NCBI RefSeq assembly: GCF_012273515.2
Contig: NZ_CP050975.2
Span: 4,402,001 to 4,466,000, forward strand
Length of the DNA stretch: 64,000 nucleotides
Source of the DNA: Streptomyces sp. RPA4-2
GTDB taxonomy: Bacteria; Actinomycetota; Actinomycetes; Streptomycetales; Streptomycetaceae
Direction: 5' to 3'
Position 1 is the stretch's first letter, and each line of letters begins with the position of its first letter. A program made the position numbers and the translations under genes. A model generated the notes under the pieces. The model had not been told where the DNA came from and did no database searches. It saw only the letters and a program-made list of their open reading frames with translations. Positions 49,955 through 58,397 of the stretch are shown here, in pieces.

Positions 49955-50785
49955 GTGTCTGAGTTCCTGAGCAGCTCCCCCGAACAGCCCCACCCCGGCG
50001 ACACCCGCGGGAGCGCTCCCCGTGCCAAGGGAGAGCCCCGGTTCCCCGGCGGGCCGCAGGCCGATCCCGCCGGGTCGCACTTCGAGCGGCGGATCCGGAG
50101 TTTCCAGCCGCGCCGCAGCCGGGTGACGGCCGGGCAGGCGGACGCTCTGCAGCGGCTGTGGCCCAAGTGGGGTCTCGACATCGACGGGCAGCGCATCATC
50201 GACCTGGCCGAACTGTTCGGTGCCGACCTTCCCGTCGTCCTCGAGATCGGCTTCGGCATGGGCGAGGCCACGGCGCGGATGGCGGCCGAGGACCCGGGGA
50301 CGGGGATCCTGGCCGTCGACGTGCACACCCCCGGCCAGGGCAATCTGCTGAACCTCGCGGACCAGAACGGACTGGCCAACATCCGGGTCGGCAACGGCGA
50401 CGCGATCATCCTGCTCCGTGAGATGCTCCCGCCGGACTCGCTGAGCGGCCTGCGCGTGTACTTCCCCGACCCCTGGCCCAAGAAGCGCCACCACAAGCGC
50501 CGGCTGATCCAGCCGGAGTTCCTGGACCTCGCCGCGACCCGCCTCGCGCCGGGCGCCCTGGTGCACTGCGCGACGGACTGGGAGCCGTACGCCGAGCAGA
50601 TGCTGGAGGTGCTGACCGCGCATCCGGAGTTCGAGAACACCGCGCCGGACGGCGGTTTCGCGCCTCGTCCGGGCTTCCGGCCGCTGACCCGTTTCGAGGG
50701 CCAGGGGCTGGAGAAGGGTCATGTGGTGAACGACCTGCTCTTCCGGCGCGTACAGCACCGCGAGCAGCACACTTCGGGCGACTGA
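49955..50785 (+). CDS. trmB: tRNA (guanine-N7-)-methyltransferase TrmB
   Basis: A 276-residue SAM-dependent enzyme that methylates G46 of tRNA. The SAM motif EIGFGMGEATARMAAEDP lies near residue 95, and the tRNA-binding/catalytic motif VYFPDPWPKKRHHKRRL near 170 is diagnostic. The first 45 residues are a polar, disordered extension common in actinobacteria. The GTG start appears leaderless. The next gene follows after 64 bases. Confidence 0.94.
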   Translation: MSEFLSSSPEQPHPGDTRGSAPRAKGEPRFPGGPQADPAGSHFERRIRSFQPRRSRVTAGQADALQRLWPKWGLDIDGQRIIDLAELFGADLPVVLEIGFGMGEATARMAAEDPGTGILAVDVHTPGQGNLLNLADQNGLANIRVGNGDAIILLREMLPPDSLSGLRVYFPDPWPKKRHHKRRLIQPEFLDLAATRLAPGALVHCATDWEPYAEQMLEVLTAHPEFENTAPDGGFAPRPGFRPLTRFEGQGLEKGHVVNDLLFRRVQHREQHTSGD

Positions 50786-50849
50786 CACCCCTGCGGACCG
50801 CCTCCGGCACCGTCGCGGGCACCGCCCCTGCCTCGTTAGGGTCAATGCC

Positions 50850-52283
50850 GTGGCCACCTTTCCCGCGTACCCCACGCACCCCGGCGCTCCCGGCGGCGCG
50901 CCGCCCGCGGGTCCGCCCCGGCACCCGCACTGGTGGCAGCGATGGGGGCGCCTCCCTGCTCGAGGGCCGAGAGCTTGGGGGAGGGTGCGCTACGGCGCGC
51001 TGACCATCCTGCTCGCGCTCGCCGGTCTCGTCATCCTGGCCCTGGTGCGCCGGCAGACCGGTACCGAGGGCTTCCTGGTGGGCCTCGGCCTCGCCGTGCT
51101 GCCCGTCCCGCTCCTTCTCGCCGCGTTCCGCTGGCTGGACCGGGTCGAGCCGGGCCCCTGGCGGAACCTGCTCTTCGCCTTCGCCTGGGGCGCGTGCGCG
51201 GCGGCGCTGATAGCGATCGTCGCCAACAGCTTCGCGACCCGGTGGATAGCGACCGCCACCGCCGACCCGGCGAGCGCCGACACCCTCGGCGCGACGGTCA
51301 TAGCCCCGATCGTCGAGGAGTCCGCGAAGGCCACCGCCGTGCTGCTGGTCTTCCTCTTCCGCAGACGGGACTTCACCGGGATCGTCGACGGCGTGGTCAT
51401 CGCCGGGGTCACCGCGACCGGCTTCGCCTTCACCGAGAACATCCTCTACCTCGGCACCGCCTTCGGCACCGACCAGCTCAGCGGCGAGCACGGCCTGGCC
51501 TCCGTGACCGCCGCGACCTTCTTCGTCCGGGTCGTGATGGCGCCCTTCGCGCACCCGCTGTTCACCGTGTTCACCGGCATCGGCTTCGGGATCGCGGCGC
51601 TGTCCGCCGAGCGCCGACGCCTGCGCCGCTTCCTGCTGCCGCCGGCCGGACTGCTGCTCGCGATGGGCATGCACGCGATGTGGAACGGCTCGTCGAGCTT
51701 CGGGGAGTACGGGTTCTTCGCGGTGTACGGCGCGTTCATGGTGCCGGCGTTCGGGCTGCTCACCTTCCTCGTCATCTGGACGCGGCAGCGCGAGCTGAGG
51801 ACCGTCCGCGCCGAACTCCCGGCGTACGCCGTCGCCGGGTGGCTGACCCCGCCCGAGCCGTACGTACTCGGTTCGATGCGGGCACGCCGGCTGGCCCGTC
51901 GGTACGCGGCCCATCACTTCGGCAGGGCGGCGGCACGGTCGGTCGCGCGGTACGAGGCCTGCGCGACCTCGCTCGCGTTCCTGCGGCACCGGGGGCGCAG
52001 CGGCCGTGCGGGCGCCGATTTCGTCGTACGGGAGCGGGAGCTGCTCCACGAGCTGTGGCACCGCAGGGAGGTCGCCCGCCCCTCCCTCGCGTACGCGGCA
52101 CGGGTGACGGCCCCCGCCGTCCCGGTACCGCCGCCGCGGCCCGCGTACGGCCCCGGGTACGGCCCCGGCTACGGCTACGGCTACGGCTACGGCTATGTGC
52201 CGGTGCAGCCGTCACCCCGGGACGGACGGCCGTACCCGGACCCGACAGCCGCCCGCCCGGTGTACGGCCCCTACCGGCCCTGA
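50850..52283 (+). CDS. PrsW-family intramembrane protease-like protein
   Basis: A 477-residue membrane protein of the PrsW/CPBP-related superfamily, some of which cleave anti-sigma factors. Family motifs are IVEESAKATAVLL (EExxK), GFAFTENILYLG, FAHPLFTVFTG and the last HAMWNG, each in a membrane segment between about 150 and 290. The GTG is seven bases after TAGGGT (50837-50842), so it is probably leaderless. Residues 34-46 (RLPARGPRAWGRV) are encoded by a dispersed repeat module. The C-terminus is Pro/Tyr/Gly-rich with GYGYGYGYGY-type repeats. Confidence 0.88.
   Translation: MATFPAYPTHPGAPGGAPPAGPPRHPHWWQRWGRLPARGPRAWGRVRYGALTILLALAGLVILALVRRQTGTEGFLVGLGLAVLPVPLLLAAFRWLDRVEPGPWRNLLFAFAWGACAAALIAIVANSFATRWIATATADPASADTLGATVIAPIVEESAKATAVLLVFLFRRRDFTGIVDGVVIAGVTATGFAFTENILYLGTAFGTDQLSGEHGLASVTAATFFVRVVMAPFAHPLFTVFTGIGFGIAALSAERRRLRRFLLPPAGLLLAMGMHAMWNGSSSFGEYGFFAVYGAFMVPAFGLLTFLVIWTRQRELRTVRAELPAYAVAGWLTPPEPYVLGSMRARRLARRYAAHHFGRAAARSVARYEACATSLAFLRHRGRSGRAGADFVVRERELLHELWHRREVARPSLAYAARVTAPAVPVPPPRPAYGPGYGPGYGYGYGYGYVPVQPSPRDGRPYPDPTAARPVYGPYRP
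50954..50985 (-). repeat. Dispersed repeat module inside the prsW-like gene
   Basis: Read on the minus strand this is CCCTCCCCCAAGCTCTCGGC then CCTCGAGCAGGG, a near match to the intergenic module at 49707-49748 (about 31 of 32 aligned bases, with a three-base gap). It stays in frame and encodes a short basic stretch between HWWQRW and the first membrane helix (RYGALTILLA). Confidence 0.75.
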
Positions 52284-52292
52284 GCGCAGGGC

Positions 52293-53237
52293 TCAGGCCG
52301 ACGCCTCCGTCAGACGTGCCACTTCGTCGTCCTTCAGCGTGAGGTCCGCGACCGCGAGCAGCTCCGGAAGCTGTTCGACGGTTCGTGCGGAGGCGATCGG
52401 GGCCGCGACCGTGGGCCGGGCGGCGAGCCAGGCGAGGGCGACGGTGGCGACCGAGACGTCATGGGCGTGGGCGACCTCGTCGAGGGCGTCGAGGACACGC
52501 GGGCCGCGCTCCGTCTCGAGGTGCTTGCGCGCGCCCTCGGCCCGCGCCGAGTCGACGGTCGTGCCCGGACGGTACTTGCCGGTGAGGAAGCCGGAGGCGA
52601 GGGCGAAGTACGGGACGGCGGCCAGTCCGGTCCGGGAGGCGACCTCCTGGAGCGGGCCCTCGTAGGTGTCGCGCGAGACGAGGTTGTAGTGGGGCTGGAG
52701 GACGGTGTAGCGCGCGAGGCCCTCGCGGTCGGAGAACTCCAGGGACTCCGCGAGCCGTTCGGCGGAGAGGTTGGAGGCGCCGATCGCCCGGACCTTGCCG
52801 GCCCGTACCAGCTCGTCGAGCGTGCCGATGATCTCCTCGACCGGGACCGAGGTGTCGTCGAAGTGGGTGTAGTAGAGGTCGATGTAGTCCGTGCCGAGCC
52901 GGCGCAGTGACGCGTCGGCCGCCGCCCTGATGGTGTCCGGGGCGAGCCCCTTGTACTGGGGATGGGCGCCGGCCTTGGTGGCGAGGACGACATCGGAGCG
53001 GTTGCCGCGCGCGGCGAACCACTTGCCGATGATCGTCTCGGACTCGCCGCCCCTGTTGCCGGGGACCCACGCCGAGTAGCTGTCGGCGGTGTCGACGAAG
53101 TTGCCGCCCGCGGCCGCGTACGCGTCGAGGACGGCGAAGGACTGCGCCTCGTCGGCGGTCCAGCCGAAGACGTTGCCGCCGAGGGCGAGCGGGAAGACCT
53201 CGATATCGGAGGAACCGAGCTTGCGGAGAGGAGTCAT
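52293..53237 (-). CDS. Aldo-keto reductase
   Basis: A 314-residue NADPH-dependent oxidoreductase. The catalytic tetrad is complete: Asp49, Tyr54, Lys88 and His125 (VDTADSY, ATKAG, YYTHFDD). The cofactor region SGFLTGKYRPG and the C-terminal WLAARPTVAAPIASART are those of the YajO/Tas-like branch. The ATG at 53237 is favoured over a TTG four codons upstream. It ends nine bases from the convergent prsW-like gene. Substrate unknown. Confidence 0.93.
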   Translation of the reverse strand: MTPLRKLGSSDIEVFPLALGGNVFGWTADEAQSFAVLDAYAAAGGNFVDTADSYSAWVPGNRGGESETIIGKWFAARGNRSDVVLATKAGAHPQYKGLAPDTIRAAADASLRRLGTDYIDLYYTHFDDTSVPVEEIIGTLDELVRAGKVRAIGASNLSAERLAESLEFSDREGLARYTVLQPHYNLVSRDTYEGPLQEVASRTGLAAVPYFALASGFLTGKYRPGTTVDSARAEGARKHLETERGPRVLDALDEVAHAHDVSVATVALAWLAARPTVAAPIASARTVEQLPELLAVADLTLKDDEVARLTEASA

Positions 53238-53304
53238 ACCCCATTTCAACAGTCGTACCGGACGACCGCATTCCGCACCCGCCGTGCTCGTGGCGGGCGC
53301 TGGA

Positions 53305-54342
53305 TCAGGGGTTGATGCCCTTGCTCTGCAGCCACGCCATCGGGTCGATCGCGTCGCCGCCGCCGGGGTGGACCTCCAGGTGGAGGTGCGGCCCGGTCAC
53401 GTTGCCGGTCGCGCCCACCCGTCCGATGACGTCGCCCGTGCCCACCTTCTGCCCCACGCTGACGCTGATGGACGACTGGTGGCAGAACCACAGTTCCGTG
53501 CCGTCGTCGAGGGTGAGGATCGTGCGGTAGCCGTACGAGCCGGCCCAGCCCGCCTCCGTGATGGTGCCGCTGTGGACCGCCTTGATCAGCGTGCCCGTGG
53601 GGGCGGCGAAGTCGAGGCCGGTGTGGTAGCCGGAGGACCACATGGAGCCGGCGTCACCGAAGCGGGAGGTCAGGGTGTACGAGGAGGTCGGCAGCGAGTA
53701 GCTCTTGGCGAGCTTCGCGAGGCGCGCGGCCTCGGCCTTCTGCTTGGCCTCCGCGTCCGCCTTCTTCTTCGCGGCGGCTTCCTTGGCCTTGGCCTCGTCC
53801 TGCTGTTCGGCGGCCAGCGCGACCGCCTTCTTCGCGGCGGCGGTCTCGGCGGCGGCCTGGACCGCGCTGTCGACCTGGTCCTGCTGGGACTCGGCCTGCT
53901 CCATGATGCGGGCCCGCAGCGCCTCGCCGGCGTCCGCGTTGCCCTGCGCGGCGTCGGCGCTGGTGAGACCGGCGCCGGTGAGCGGGGTGGAGGAACCCTT
54001 CGGCGTGCTGGAACCGCCGTCGGACATCAGGGCCTTGGCCGACTGGGTGACCGAGGAGAGGTCGGGCAGCGAGATCGACACGGGCGGCTTGCCGGGCGCG
54101 GCGGTGGCGATGCCACCCGCGCCAACGGCGGCCAGGACACCGACGCCGAGGACGGTGGAACTGCGGGCGAGCCCGCCTCCGCGCTGCTTGGAGACGCGGT
54201 GCCGGCCGCGGACGGGAGCGACGGAATCCGCGGTGGGGTTCCACTCCTCCCAGGGGCCCTCGTCGTCGCCGCGGGAGTAACCGAAAGTCTGGGTGTCGTT
54301 CGGCGCGAACGAAGTGGGCTGGGCAGGCCGGTTGGACGCCAC
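53305..54342 (-). CDS. M23 (LytM) peptidase with coiled coil, under riboswitch control
   Basis: A 345-residue cell-wall endopeptidase. The GTG at 54342 follows AAGGAG. A cytoplasmic polar start and an Arg-rich stretch precede a membrane/signal segment (STVLGVGVLAAVGAGGIATA, about 62-81). A long Ala/Lys/Glu coiled coil follows (about 130-215). The C-terminal M23 domain has the zinc ligands in GYHTGLDFAAP and PHLHLEVHPGG. The coiled coil plus LytM layout resembles proteins that regulate wall turnover during growth and germination. A c-di-AMP riboswitch precedes it. Confidence 0.93.
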   Translation of the reverse strand: MASNRPAQPTSFAPNDTQTFGYSRGDDEGPWEEWNPTADSVAPVRGRHRVSKQRGGGLARSSTVLGVGVLAAVGAGGIATAAPGKPPVSISLPDLSSVTQSAKALMSDGGSSTPKGSSTPLTGAGLTSADAAQGNADAGEALRARIMEQAESQQDQVDSAVQAAAETAAAKKAVALAAEQQDEAKAKEAAAKKKADAEAKQKAEAARLAKLAKSYSLPTSSYTLTSRFGDAGSMWSSGYHTGLDFAAPTGTLIKAVHSGTITEAGWAGSYGYRTILTLDDGTELWFCHQSSISVSVGQKVGTGDVIGRVGATGNVTGPHLHLEVHPGGGDAIDPMAWLQSKGINP

Positions 54343-54366
54343 GTGGGCGCGCTCCTTTCCTTCCTT

Positions 54367-54531
54367 CTCGCCTACCGGGTTAGCTGACGGGTTCGGAGCA
54401 GGAAGGTCTCCTACGCGCGTCAACCCACGGTGTCTCCACCGTGAAAGACGCTCGATTCACCCCAAGTTGGTGGTTCCCCGGTTCCCTCGCGGGATTCGGC
54501 GCGTGCGCACGGAGCCGTCTCTTGTGACGGC
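54367..54531 (-). ncRNA. c-di-AMP (ydaO/yuaA) riboswitch
   Basis: In the minus direction the leader of the M23 gene carries the ydaO signature elements in order: GCCGAATCCCGCGAGGGAAC, then CGGGGAACCACC, TTGGGGTGAATC, GTAGGAGACCTTCCTGC, and CCGAACCCGTCAGCTAACC ending in GGTAGGCG. These match the conserved core of the c-di-AMP riboswitch, which in actinobacteria controls wall hydrolases and usually turns expression off when c-di-AMP is high. The aptamer ends about 25 bases before the start codon. The remainder of the gap up to 54725 shows no gene. Confidence 0.92.
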
Positions 54532-54725
54532 TGGGACGACCGCGCTGCGTTATCGAACGTTAATAGACTCGGGTACCGGATTCCAAGCCGTTCGTACGGA
54601 TCATTAACCACTCTTGGCCAGGACTTACGGGGCATGAGCGGGGGAAAACGGGCGAGTTGACCCGCCCTCCCGCACGCACCTGTTTTTGACCGTGTGTCAG
54701 TTGTTACGCGGAGGAGTACCATCCG

Positions 54726-55958
54726 CTACCCCTCGTGACAACGATCAAGGAACTCCGTCGCCCGCGGGGGACGCCGCACGGCGAGCAGTGCCATGTCGTC
54801 CGCGAGCGCGCCGCCGGTGTGCCGGCCGACCCCCGCCGCGAGCTCGGCCAGCAGGGCGTCCGGGTCGCTGAAGGTCCGTCCCGCGAGCCGCTCGGCCGGA
54901 TCGTAGAAGTTCCCGCGGCCGTCACGCGCCTCGGACAGACCGTCCGTGTGGAACAGGAGCGTGGAGCCGGGCGGGAAGTCCGCCGTAACCGCGCGGTCGG
55001 GCCAGGAGCCCAGCTCGCCCATGCCGAGCGGCAGCGCGGGGTTCGTGGCGGCGAGCGTGAACAGCGTGCCGTCCGCGTGCAGGAGCAGCGGTGACGGATG
55101 GCCGCGGTTGACGATCCTGACCACGTCGCCCCCGTGCGGGATCTCCGCGAGGACGGCCGTGGTGAAACCCTCGAAGGCGTCCAGGTCCTCGCGCCTGGTG
55201 CCCTCGCGGGCCAGCGCGCGTTCCAGCCGCTGCGCGACCGCCTCCAGCGCCGTCTCCTGCTCGGCCGCCTCCCGGAACGCCCCGATGACCACCGCGACGG
55301 CGGCCACCGCGCCCATGCCCTTCCCGCGGACGTCGCCCACCACCAGCCGTACGCCGTGCGGGGTGTCCTGCACGGCGTACAGGTCGCCGCCGATGAACGC
55401 GCCCTCCTGCGCGGCCTCGTAGCGTGCCGCGACCGCCAGGCCGCCGATCCGGCCCTCGGGTTGCGGCAGCACGGCGCGCTGAGCCGCCTCGGCGATCTGG
55501 CGGGCCGAGGCGAGCCGTTCGTCCGAGCGGCGGACGAGGATGTTGATGAGGACGGCGAGGACGACGACGGTCGCCACCGTGGCGACCTCGGTGATCGCGC
55601 CGATCCCCATGTGGAGGCCGAGCCTGAGGCGGCATGCGAGCAGCGCGGCCAGCGTCATGGCCCCCGTGAGGAGGGTGCCGCGCAGCGCGAAGATCGGCGC
55701 GGCGACGAGCGGGGCGGCGGTGAAGAGCGGTGCCGCGGTGAATCCGGGCGGGGTCAGACAGTCGTAGACCACCGCGACGACGACGAGCAGGAACGGCAGC
55801 GCCCGCACCAGGGTCCAGGCGTGCGAAATCCGGCGAGGGTCCGGGTCCGGCGACGGTTCGTCCCCCAGCCCCGGATCGGGCACGGGGCCGCCGGACCGCC
55901 GTCCGCCCGACCGGCCGTAGGACCGTCCGGCCCGCCGCGCACCTCCTCGCTGCCCCAC
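54726..55958 (-). CDS. Membrane-anchored SpoIIE-type PP2C phosphatase
   Basis: About 410 residues. Several N-terminal membrane helices (about 45-155) are followed by a SpoIIE/RsbU phosphatase domain (about 180-405) with GGDLYAVQD, VGDVRGKGMG, FHTDGLSEARD and GALADDMALLAV as the metal-binding motifs. It probably dephosphorylates an anti-anti-sigma factor. The start is uncertain. I use the GTG at 55958 because the open frame upstream runs into short tandem repeats next to a tRNA; other GTG codons are possible. Confidence 0.88.
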   Translation of the reverse strand: MGQRGGARRAGRSYGRSGGRRSGGPVPDPGLGDEPSPDPDPRRISHAWTLVRALPFLLVVVAVVYDCLTPPGFTAAPLFTAAPLVAAPIFALRGTLLTGAMTLAALLACRLRLGLHMGIGAITEVATVATVVVLAVLINILVRRSDERLASARQIAEAAQRAVLPQPEGRIGGLAVAARYEAAQEGAFIGGDLYAVQDTPHGVRLVVGDVRGKGMGAVAAVAVVIGAFREAAEQETALEAVAQRLERALAREGTRREDLDAFEGFTTAVLAEIPHGGDVVRIVNRGHPSPLLLHADGTLFTLAATNPALPLGMGELGSWPDRAVTADFPPGSTLLFHTDGLSEARDGRGNFYDPAERLAGRTFSDPDALLAELAAGVGRHTGGALADDMALLAVRRPPRATEFLDRCHEG

Positions 55959-56040
55959 CCGTCCAGGTTTCCCGGACCGGGGGGAGGGGGCCAGCGGTGT
56001 GGACCGACCGGGGGACGGCCCTTGCTTCCGTACGGGCGTG

Positions 56041-56130
56041 TCGAAGAAATCAGGGACCGGAAACACCAGGGACCGGAAACACCAAGCACCGACAACACCA
56101 AGGCGCCCTAGAACACCAAAACCCGGAAAC
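56041..56130. repeat. Short AACACCA-type tandem repeats beside tRNA-fMet
   Basis: GGGACCGGAAACACCA occurs twice in tandem (around 56053-56084), followed by variants CACCGACAACACCA, AGAACACCA and CCGGAAACGCCA. They lie between the tRNA-fMet terminator and the phosphatase gene and extend that gene's open frame without evident coding value. Confidence 0.6.
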
Positions 56131-56134
56131 GCCA

Positions 56135-56168
56135 AAGGCCGGAACTCGTGAATCCGAGTTCCGGCCTT
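56135..56168 (-). terminator. Terminator of tRNA-fMet
   Basis: A 14-bp perfect stem (56135-56148 with 56155-56168, six-base loop) ten bases past the tRNA 3' end, followed in the minus direction by TTTGGCGTTT. Confidence 0.85.
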
Positions 56169-56177
56169 GGCCTTGAG

Positions 56178-56251
56178 TAGCGGGGACAGGATTTGAACCT
56201 GCGACCTCTGGGTTATGAGCCCAGCGAGCTACCGAGCTGCTCCACCCCGCG
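56178..56251 (-). tRNA. Initiator tRNA-fMet (CAT)
   Basis: In the minus direction: CGCGGGGTGGAGCAGC at the 5' end, anticodon arm GGGCTCATAACCC with anticodon CAT, and GGTTCAAATCC T-loop. The three G-C pairs of the anticodon stem and the unpaired first position (C1 opposite T72) mark it as the initiator. The 3' CCA is not encoded. Confidence 0.97.
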
Positions 56252-56402
56252 TCGTTGAAACCAGTGTACGCCATGTTCGACCCCCCGAGCACACCCGTTC
56301 ACGCACGCCCCACGACCAGGTCTCTTCTCCTCCGGATCCCCTGCGATTCCGCCCCGCTCGCGACCGTCCACGACCGGGCACCGGCCGCCGGAAGCCCCTC
56401 CG

Positions 56403-57545
56403 TCAGGCGGCTCCGAGAAGATGCCGGTTGGGTGCCGTGGCCCGCTCCTCGAACTCCGGGAGCACGACGACGTCCGCCCCCGCGGCCACCAGCAGCCCGT
56501 TGCCGTCCGCGCCCGCCACGAAGGTGTCCGGCTCCCGCCAGGCGGTCACCACCCTGCGCACCCCCGCGTCGAGGATCAGCCGGGCGCAGGGTGCGGGCCG
56601 CGAGGCCCGCCGGGCGCACGGCTCCAGACTGCTGTAGACGGTCGCGGACGCCAGCCGCGGATCCCCGGCGGCGATCTTGGCGAGTGCCGCCTCCTCGGCG
56701 TGCGCGACGGGGTCGCCCCCCTCCCGCGAGTGCCCGCGGGCCAGCTCGGTGCCGTCCGCGGCCACCACCACCGCGCCCACGCTGAACGCCGTCCTCGACG
56801 GCGGGCACAGCGCGGCCAGCTCGCACGCCACCCCCAGCCAGTGCCGGTCCGCCGCGGAGGCGAGCGCACCGGTGCCGGGGGCCGTGGGGACGTAGCGGAT
56901 GAGGACGACGTCTCCCACCGCCCGTGTCTCCACCAGCCGCATCCGTCCGGGCGGGTATCCCCCGGGCCCGAACAGCCGTGGCGCGTCCGCCTGTCCCACG
57001 AAGAGCGGCGCGACGGCGAGCTGGAGCTCGTCCGCCAGGCCCTGCCCCATCAGCTGGGTGTGCACCCGCCCGCCGCCCTCGACCATGAGACGCCGCACCC
57101 CCCGTACGTCATGGAGGTGTTCGAGCACGGCGCGCCAGTCCAGCTCGGCCCCCGTCGCCACCACGTCGACGGCCGGACCGCGCAGGACCTCGGTGGCCCG
57201 TACGGCCCCCTCGTCCGTGGTGTAGACGATCTTCTCGCCGCCCGTGTGCCAGAACTGCGCGTCCGGGTCGAGGTCGCCGGACCCGCTGACGGTGACCTTC
57301 AGGGGGTAGGCGGGGCGGCCCGCGGCGACCCGGGCCGCCCGCCGCTCGGCGGAGTTGACCAGGAGCCGGGGATTGTCCGAGCGGATCGTGCCCGCGCCGA
57401 CCAGGATCGCGTCGCTGGACGCCCGCACCTCGTCGACCCGGTCGAAGTCGGCCGGACCCGAGAGCAGCAGCCGTTCGGGGCCGGTGTCGTCCAGGAAGCC
57501 GTCGAGGGAGACGGCGGCGGACAACAGGACGTAGGGATGGGGCAT
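56403..57545 (-). CDS. RibD-like reductase-deaminase fusion with swapped domain order
   Basis: A 380-residue protein. The N-terminal part (about 1-225) is a RibD-C/dihydrofolate-reductase-like reductase (SAAVSLDGFLDD, ILVGAGTIRSDNPRLL, LMVEGGGRVHTQL). The C-terminal part (about 235-380) is a cytidine-deaminase-like domain with zinc motifs HAEEAALAK and EPCARRASRPAPC. Canonical RibD has the deaminase first. The ATG follows GGAGG. It is divergent from a MarR gene and close to GTP cyclohydrolase II, so it likely performs the pyrimidine deamination/reduction steps of riboflavin synthesis or of a related pathway. Confidence 0.88.
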   Translation of the reverse strand: MPHPYVLLSAAVSLDGFLDDTGPERLLLSGPADFDRVDEVRASSDAILVGAGTIRSDNPRLLVNSAERRAARVAAGRPAYPLKVTVSGSGDLDPDAQFWHTGGEKIVYTTDEGAVRATEVLRGPAVDVVATGAELDWRAVLEHLHDVRGVRRLMVEGGGRVHTQLMGQGLADELQLAVAPLFVGQADAPRLFGPGGYPPGRMRLVETRAVGDVVLIRYVPTAPGTGALASAADRHWLGVACELAALCPPSRTAFSVGAVVVAADGTELARGHSREGGDPVAHAEEAALAKIAAGDPRLASATVYSSLEPCARRASRPAPCARLILDAGVRRVVTAWREPDTFVAGADGNGLLVAAGADVVVLPEFEERATAPNRHLLGAA

Positions 57546-57604
57546 GGGACGCTGCCTCCGGCTCCGAGCTCTGCGCTCTGGGCTGCTAGTGACTCAAGTA
57601 GGGG

Positions 57605-57664
57605 TTCGAGTAGCGGTTCAGCGGTGATTCAGCAGTGGTTCAATTTTTAAACAATACCTAGACT
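57605..57664. promoter_or_regulatory. Divergent ribD-like / marR control region
   Basis: TTC-containing direct repeats recur every 11-12 bases (57605, 57617, 57628, 57639), the last running into TTCAATTTTTAAAC (57639-57652). TAGACT (57659-57664) is seven bases before the marR ATG, so marR may be leaderless. The AT-rich element resembles one before ribA at 58287. Confidence 0.5.
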
Positions 57665-57670
57665 GGCGAC

Positions 57671-58174
57671 ATGACGACCCGCTGGCTCACCCCCGCCGAG
57701 CAACGCGCCTGGCGCTCGTACATCGCCGCCGTCTCGCTCCTGGAGGACACGATCGACCGGCAGCTCCAGGCGGAGGCCGGCATGCCCCACCTTTACTACT
57801 CCATCCTCGCCATGCTGTCCGAGGCCCCTGAGCGGCGGCTGCGGATGACCGACCTCGCCGAGGTCCTGAAGATCACCCGCAGCCGGCTGACGTACGGCGT
57901 GACCCGGCTGGCGAACGACGGTCTGGTGCGCCGGGAGGGCTGCCCCACGGACCGACGCGGTCAGGTCGCGGTCCTCACGGACGAGGGTATGACCGTCCTG
58001 GAGCGGGCGGCGCCCGGGCACGTGGAGCAGGTGCGCGCGGCGCTCTTCGACCGCCTGACGCCGGAGCAGGTGGGGCAGCTGGAGGAGATCTGCGCGAGCG
58101 TCACCCGCGGCATCCAGGGGGAAGGTCCCGGGGTCCAGGGGGAAGATCTGCCATGGCGGCGGCGTTCCTCCTGA
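57671..58174 (+). CDS. MarR-family transcriptional regulator
   Basis: A 167-residue winged-helix regulator: dimerisation helices, HTH in RMTDLAEVLKITRSRLTYGV (about 58-77) and the wing REGCPTDRRGQVAVLTDEG. The C-terminal tail (QGEGPGVQGEDLPWRRRS) is polar. No ribosome site; a TAGACT box seven bases upstream suggests a leaderless message. Its place between the ribD-like gene and ribA, with similar AT-rich elements on both sides, suggests it controls both. Confidence 0.92.
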   Translation: MTTRWLTPAEQRAWRSYIAAVSLLEDTIDRQLQAEAGMPHLYYSILAMLSEAPERRLRMTDLAEVLKITRSRLTYGVTRLANDGLVRREGCPTDRRGQVAVLTDEGMTVLERAAPGHVEQVRAALFDRLTPEQVGQLEEICASVTRGIQGEGPGVQGEDLPWRRRSS

Positions 58175-58286
58175 GGACGCACGGACGAATCGGACTGGAC
58201 GACCGGCACGGACGGGGCGGACGGGGCGGACGGGGCGGCCAAGGGGGTCAGGTGAGCCGCAGTCAGCTCATCTCCCCGAAAGTGTT

Positions 58287-58344
58287 GCTTGAACTTTAAA
58301 GCATCCTGTACGGTCGCCTCCCCAGGCTGTGCTTCAAATATGAA
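58287..58344 (+). promoter_or_regulatory. Putative MarR sites upstream of ribA
   Basis: Two AT-rich inverted elements in otherwise GC-rich DNA: GCTTGAACTTTAAAGC (58287-58302) and TTCAAATATGAA (58333-58344). Both resemble the TTCAATTTTTAAAC element before marR. No FMN riboswitch is present. Confidence 0.5.
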
Positions 58345-58397
58345 ACACACCGCCCCGGGAAACCACTGCCACCGACCCGCTGGACCGGAGAGACAAC

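Noticed and set aside
58175..58397. FMN riboswitch before ribA
   Set aside because: None of the conserved RFN elements is present.
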